The translations under genes and the position numbers were made by a program. Of a stretch of DNA of 6,029 nucleotides, positions 3,341 through 6,029 are shown one piece after another. The notes under the pieces were generated by a model. That model saw only the letters and a program-made list of their open reading frames with translations, did no database searches and was not told the origin of the DNA. The DNA is from an uncultured Oscillospiraceae bacterium (lineage in GTDB: Bacteria > Bacillota_A > Clostridia > Oscillospirales > Oscillospiraceae), in the NCBI GenBank assembly GCA_910579155.1, contig CAJTTS010000160.1:1-6029 (forward strand), in the 5' to 3' direction. Positions within the stretch are counted from its first letter, which is position 1. Every line of letters starts with the position of its first letter.

Positions 3341-5665
3341 TCAGTCTTTCTTGTAGAAGTCACACTCATAGCCGTCCGCCCGGAGCAGCAGACCCTTGGC
3401 CCAGGGCGGCGTCCGGCCCATCTGCTCACACACGGCGGCGAGGGAAATCTTACGGTCGCACTCAATGATAAGTTCGTCATGGACATGGGCTACGATGGAA
3501 CAGCACCGCAGCGTCTGCATGGCGTACATGAGGATGTCCCTGGCGGTAGCCTGGACGCAATTGCTCACGACACGGACTTTTCCTGATTCTCCATCCCAAA
3601 TGGCGAATCTGTGCCTCGGACCGCAATTCCGAATGTCGTGGACTGGTTTCTGAAATCCGGTTTCATGCACAGAAATTCTGTTGGCCAGCCGTGATCCAGA
3701 CGGTATATGAGCGTTGTCTCGCCAATGCCCGTCAGTTCTGCCAGCGTGGATACCGTCATCCTGCCGTATGGCGTATCTATCACGCGATTTGTCCGCTTGT
3801 TCCGAGTGTTGATCTTTCGAGTGGTCCATCGGCAGTTCCCTGGCCGATAACCCTCGTTGTTGTTGATCCTGTCCAACTCCAGCCCACGCTGGTAGGTCGG
3901 TCCCATATCCCGCCAGAACGCCTCGAAGCTCTCGCTCCACTCTTTGCAGACTGTAATCCCCCGGCCTCCGTAGTTGTGGTATGCGGGATGGTGCGGGTCC
4001 TGGCATCTCTGCTTCATGGAGTGCCACACTCCGAACGCAGGATGGTGGCTCATACCGTGTTGCTTCAGGGCCTCTGAAATCAGTTGCCCCCGCATACAGC
4101 CGCACGACTTGACGGGATTCTTTTTTGATGTGAGGTTCCTGGCCGGGATGACCTTCTGCACCCCGCAGATGCACCGGCACAGCCACTGGGCTTTGCCCTG
4201 TCTCGTGTTCTCCGCACGAGACAAAACAGTCAGGTAATGAAAACGCTGCCCAGCTAAGTCCACTACTCTTGGCACATTCCATCCATCCTTTCTCCGTCAA
4301 AATCCGATGCTCCGGGGTCAGATAGATGCCGTTTTCTTTCACAACAGTCTGTTGTCCTTTGGCTATCAGCCCATCGTGATGGCACCATTCGCAGCCATCC
4401 CACAGAATGTCTGCATCCGTTATTTCTTCAATGGGAATAACCCCCCTCTGTGTAATGACCAAGGTTCCTGCGGCGACACAGTTCTCCACGAACTTCGGCC
4501 CGTAGCTCTCCAGCCGCTCCCATTTCTTCGTACCGCCCACACCCTCATAGGTGACGGACTCGCCGCCGAAGCGGTTCTCACCGATCTTCGGCTTCACATA
4601 GGCCAGCCGTCTGCCGGAGGGGAGGGTGATGAACAGGAATCCGCTCTGGTAGGTAAAGCGGAGACCGTGTGTTTCTGTGGTACACCGCTCCTTCACGCAC
4701 CGCTTGACCTCCCTGTCCACATCCCACCAGAACTGGACGATGCGGGGATTGGCGGTGCGCCATGCGTCTACCAGCGGTTTCAGCTCATCTTCCGGTACAC
4801 CCATCTCCAAAGCGCCCATGGATTTTAGAGCGCCAACCGAGCCACCATAGCCAAGGGCCAATTCCGCGATTTTACCCTTCTGCCGCAGATGAGCATTCTG
4901 GCCGTGCTTTTCCACAGGTACATGGAACATCTGGGATGCGGAAGCACAATAGATGTCGCCGCCCTGGGCGAACACTTCCTGCCGCCACTGCTCCCCGGCG
5001 AACCAGGCGATGACCCGCGCTTCGATTGCGGAGAAGTCGGATACGATGAATTTCCTGCCGTTCTGCGGCACAAAGGCGGTGCGGATGAGCTGGGACAGAG
5101 TGTCCGGCACATCCTCATAGAGCATCTCCACAGCCTCGAAATCGCCGGAGCGCACCACCGAGCGGGCCTGTGCCAAATCGGGGAGATGGTTTTGAGGCAG
5201 GTTTTGAAGCTGGATGATGCGTCCAGCCCACCGTCCGGTGCGGTTGGCACCATAAAACTGGAACATTCCTCTGGCCCGCCCGTCTGGGCAGACCGCCGTT
5301 GCCATCGCCGTGTATTTCTTCACGCTGGATTTCGCCAACTGCTGCCGCAGGAGCAGCACCTCCGAGAGCGGAGCAGGAGCGGTTTTCAGCAGAGCGGAGA
5401 CTTCCTTTTTACCAAGGCTGTCCAGTTCCAAGCCATTGTCCGCCAGCCACTGTTTCATCTGCTGGACGGAGTTGGGGTTTTCCAGATCGGTCAGCCGCCG
5501 CATCTGAGCGGTCAGCTTTTCCTTGGAGCGGGCGTCCATGCCGATGGCCTGCCGCACCAGCTCCATATCCACAGCGATGCCCCGGTCATTGATCTCCTGG
5601 TCAAGATGGTAGGACAGCCGGACGATGCCGGTGACCACCTTGGTGTTGGATTTCTGAGTGGGCAT
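3341..5665 (-). CDS. Phage family A DNA polymerase, lacking the exonuclease domain, interrupted by an intein
   Basis: The 774-aa precursor should splice to about 467 aa. The polymerase domain starts near residue 20 (HLDQEINDRGI). It carries motif A with D210 (IVSDFSAIEARVIAW), motif B with R261, K265 and Y273 (RQKGKIAELALGYGG), and motif C with H729-D730-E731 (VAHVHDELIIEC). The intein occupies residues 396-702 between motifs B and C. Intein-free homologues in clostridial prophages are usually about 640-650 aa, with an N-terminal 3'-5' exonuclease domain of about 190 residues. That domain is absent here. The first 18-19 residues instead match the start of DUF2815 proteins, pointing to an in-frame deletion fusion. 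The start at ATG 5665 has AAGGAGG 8 bases upstream, in the end of the DUF2800 gene. All polymerase catalytic residues are kept, so a proofreading-deficient enzyme is possible. Confidence 0.92.
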   Translation of the reverse strand: MPTQKSNTKVVTGIVRLSYHLDQEINDRGIAVDMELVRQAIGMDARSKEKLTAQMRRLTDLENPNSVQQMKQWLADNGLELDSLGKKEVSALLKTAPAPLSEVLLLRQQLAKSSVKKYTAMATAVCPDGRARGMFQFYGANRTGRWAGRIIQLQNLPQNHLPDLAQARSVVRSGDFEAVEMLYEDVPDTLSQLIRTAFVPQNGRKFIVSDFSAIEARVIAWFAGEQWRQEVFAQGGDIYCASASQMFHVPVEKHGQNAHLRQKGKIAELALGYGGSVGALKSMGALEMGVPEDELKPLVDAWRTANPRIVQFWWDVDREVKRCVKERCTTETHGLRFTYQSGFLFITLPSGRRLAYVKPKIGENRFGGESVTYEGVGGTKKWERLESYGPKFVENCVAAGTLVITQRGVIPIEEITDADILWDGCEWCHHDGLIAKGQQTVVKENGIYLTPEHRILTEKGWMECAKSSGLSWAAFSLPDCFVSCGEHETGQSPVAVPVHLRGAEGHPGQEPHIKKESRQVVRLYAGATDFRGPEATRYEPPSCVRSVALHEAEMPGPAPSRIPQLRRPGDYSLQRVERELRGVLAGYGTDLPAWAGVGQDQQQRGLSARELPMDHSKDQHSEQADKSRDRYAIRQDDGIHAGRTDGHWRDNAHIPSGSRLANRISVHETGFQKPVHDIRNCGPRHRFAIWDGESGKVRVVSNCVQATARDILMYAMQTLRCCSIVAHVHDELIIECDRKISLAAVCEQMGRTPPWAKGLLLRADGYECDFYKKD
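3565..4275 (-). CDS. HNH homing-endonuclease-like protein nested in the intein, +1 frame
   Basis: This 236-aa protein is of the free-standing phage HNH type. It opens with DLAGQRFHYLTVLSRAE. A Cys-rich putative zinc-binding segment follows (C33, C35, C37, C58, C60; WLCRCICG and SCGC). Next is the signature NYGGRGITVCKEW at 101-113, and the HNH-like core LELDRINNNEGYRPGNCRW at 132-150. A DNA-binding helix-turn-helix-like tail lies at 175-200 (STLAELTGIGETTLIYRLDHGWP). Residues after about 203 do not look like the family and are the intein's C-terminal DNA read in another frame. The start is GTG 4275, the first start after an in-frame TGA, with AGAAAGGA 10 bases upstream. The likely role is cutting intein-free polymerase alleles so the intein is copied in; the target is inferred from position only. 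Confidence 0.88.
   Translation of the reverse strand: MPRVVDLAGQRFHYLTVLSRAENTRQGKAQWLCRCICGVQKVIPARNLTSKKNPVKSCGCMRGQLISEALKQHGMSHHPAFGVWHSMKQRCQDPHHPAYHNYGGRGITVCKEWSESFEAFWRDMGPTYQRGLELDRINNNEGYRPGNCRWTTRKINTRNKRTNRVIDTPYGRMTVSTLAELTGIGETTLIYRLDHGWPTEFLCMKPDFRNQSTTFGIAVRGTDSPFGMENQEKSVS
4286..4293 (-). promoter_or_regulatory. Internal ribosome binding site for the nested endonuclease gene
   Basis: AGAAAGGA on the minus strand (preceded by GG, giving GGAGAAAGGA) lies 10 bases before GTG 4275. The same bases encode the intein residues Glu-Lys-Gly of the TEKGW segment (457-461) just after block B, so one stretch serves as protein code and initiation signal. No in-frame alternative start exists between this GTG and the TGA upstream. 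Confidence 0.6.
5609..5665 (-). other. DUF2815-derived leader fused to the polymerase (deletion junction at codon 19)
   Basis: Codons 1-19 encode MPTQKSNTKVVTGIVRLSY. The NTKVVTGxVRLSY pattern is the typical opening of DUF2815 proteins (PF10991, the Enc34 ssDNA-binding family), as I recall the family. From codon 19 or 20 on, YHLDQEINDRGI is typical of the middle of the prophage polymerase. The shared Tyr codon (TAC, 5609-5611) would be the junction or its microhomology. The fused gene would use the former DUF2815 ribosome binding site. Confidence 0.7.
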
Positions 5666-5668
5666 GGA

Positions 5669-6028
5669 TTAGTCCTCCTTAAATTCGGTGAAGTCATCGC
5701 CCGCGCCGGTGCTGGTCAGGGCGGGGCGCTTGTCGGTGTTGGGAACGAGGGTAGGACGGCCCTGGGGCTTTTCCACCAGGGAGCCGAGGATGGCAGCAAA
5801 GTTCTTCTTGCCCATGAGCTTTTCCATCTCAGTGATGGGGATGAGGCTCTTGCGGAAAATGTCGGTGTAACCAGCGTCCTTCGCGGCCTGGACCACCGCC
5901 TCCTCGTCTGTGTAGCGGCGGTTGGTACGGGTGGCCACCAGCTTGAATCCCTGCCAGACCTTCCCGTGGTTGATGGCGGCATCCTGGGCGTAGGCTTGAA
6001 TCTCGCTGGCCCACTTGGTCAGGTCATC
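5669..6028 (-). CDS. DUF2800 phage protein (Cas4/RecB-like nuclease family), C-terminal 119 aa
   Basis: Only the 3' end is in the window; the frame is open to the right edge, so the 5' end is missing. The visible segment begins DDLTKWASEIQAYAQDAAI and runs through NHGKVWQGFKLV, RRYTDEEAV, KSLIPITEMEKLMGKKNF and KPQGRPTLVPNTDKRPAL. These are characteristic of the C-terminus of DUF2800 proteins, which sit directly upstream of DUF2815 and the DNA polymerase in many clostridial prophages. The family is related to Cas4/RecB PD-(D/E)XK nucleases, but the catalytic motifs belong to the part outside the window and cannot be checked. The TAA at 5669-5671 is followed 3 bases later by the polymerase ATG. 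The DUF2815 gene expected next is missing as a separate gene. Confidence 0.85.
   Translation of the reverse strand, partial: DDLTKWASEIQAYAQDAAINHGKVWQGFKLVATRTNRRYTDEEAVVQAAKDAGYTDIFRKSLIPITEMEKLMGKKNFAAILGSLVEKPQGRPTLVPNTDKRPALTSTGAGDDFTEFKED
5674..5680 (-). promoter_or_regulatory. Ribosome binding site of the polymerase gene
   Basis: AAGGAGG lies 8 bases before ATG 5665 and overlaps the Lys-Glu-Asp codons at the end of the DUF2800 gene. This makes the start at 5665 secure and implies coupling with the upstream gene. Confidence 0.85.
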
Positions 6029-6029
6029 C

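Larger units (their letters stand above)
3560..4480 (-). other. Intein in the DNA polymerase (307 aa, residues 396-702)
   Basis: Cys1 is residue 396 (TGT 4478-4480) in FVEN/CVAAGTLVIT, a block A. Block B is GIYLTPEHRIL with T450 and H453 in the TxxH pattern. Block F is VHDIRNCGPRHRFAI at 675-689. Block G ends VRVVSN at N702 (AAT 3560-3562), followed by Cys at +1 (residue 703). Precise removal restores VENCVQATARDIL, the conserved Gln motif of family A polymerases. Splicing residues Cys1, block B His, terminal Asn and +1 Cys are all present. The penultimate residue is Ser instead of the common His. Between about residues 480 and 666 this frame encodes a hydrophilic, R/G/P/H/Q-rich stretch with no recognisable domain. 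That stretch is the other reading of the nested HNH gene. Confidence 0.9.

Noticed and set aside
3667..4215. Idea that the intein-frame middle region (about residues 484-666) is itself an endonuclease domain
   Set aside because: No LAGLIDADG, HNH or GIY-YIG motif is visible in that frame. The stretch is hydrophilic and looks like an out-of-frame reading of the HNH gene.
3565..4480. Group I or group II intron as an explanation for the interruption in the polymerase
   Set aside because: The polymerase frame is open through the whole insert and the insert has intein blocks A, B, F and G with exact Cys and Asn/Cys junctions, so protein splicing explains it better.
4307..4828. Plus-strand open frame opposite the polymerase and intein start
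   Set aside because: It is the antisense shadow of conserved polymerase motif regions, with no domain and no ribosome binding site worth noting.
4825..5253. Same-strand alternative frame of 142 codons inside the N-extein, considered as a second nested gene
   Set aside because: Unlike the HNH frame it encodes nothing recognisable, is Ser/Arg/Pro-rich, and lies over well-conserved polymerase sequence in the main frame.
1..6029. CRISPR array, tRNA, rRNA or riboswitch
   Set aside because: No regularly spaced repeats, no tRNA-like cloverleaf and no aptamer-like element were seen. The only non-coding stretch over 100 bases is the IS leader.

Overview
The window is a piece of a Gram-positive (Firmicutes, most likely gut Clostridia such as Oscillospiraceae) prophage replication module that has collected several selfish elements. 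The phage gene order, the strong AAGGAGG-type ribosome binding sites, the overlapping genes and the GC-rich codon use all fit that source. The host assignment is inference from gene content.

Positions 1-1610 hold a complete IS3-family insertion sequence. It has degenerate terminal inverted repeats, an orfA (181-582), and an orfB (588-1571) with an intact DD(35)E triad. An A8 slippery run in the overlap should give a -1 frameshifted OrfAB transposase of about 463 aa. The IS has inserted into, and points against, the phage operon.

From 1579 to the right edge everything reads on the minus strand. In transcription order it runs: the C-terminal end of a DUF2800 protein (6028-5669, cut by the window), a family A DNA polymerase (5665-3341), a DUF4406/nucleoside deoxyribosyltransferase-like protein (3331-2903), and a VapE-type primase/helicase (2910-1579). 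The last is truncated by the IS just before its P-loop ATPase domain. The genes abut or overlap, and each ribosome binding site lies inside or at the end of the gene before, so this is one translationally coupled operon.

The polymerase gene is the most interesting part. (1) Its first 18-19 codons look like the start of the DUF2815 (Enc34-like ssDNA-binding) gene that normally sits between DUF2800 and the polymerase. They are fused in frame to the start of the polymerase domain, so DUF2815 and the 3'-5' exonuclease domain both appear to have been deleted. (2) The polymerase is interrupted by an intein (residues 396-702, nt 4480-3560), inserted in the conserved Gln-containing motif between motifs B and C. 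(3) A complete HNH homing-endonuclease-like gene (4275-3565) lies inside the intein in the +1 frame on the same strand. It has its own GTG start and Shine-Dalgarno sequence, and its stop lies 2 nt before the intein's last codon. The intein frame stays open across the whole endonuclease gene, so about 710 bp are read in two frames, including the DNA for the intein's C-terminal splicing blocks. This is a layered parasite: an intein carrying an overprinted endonuclease gene, in a rearranged polymerase, in a prophage module also broken by an IS.
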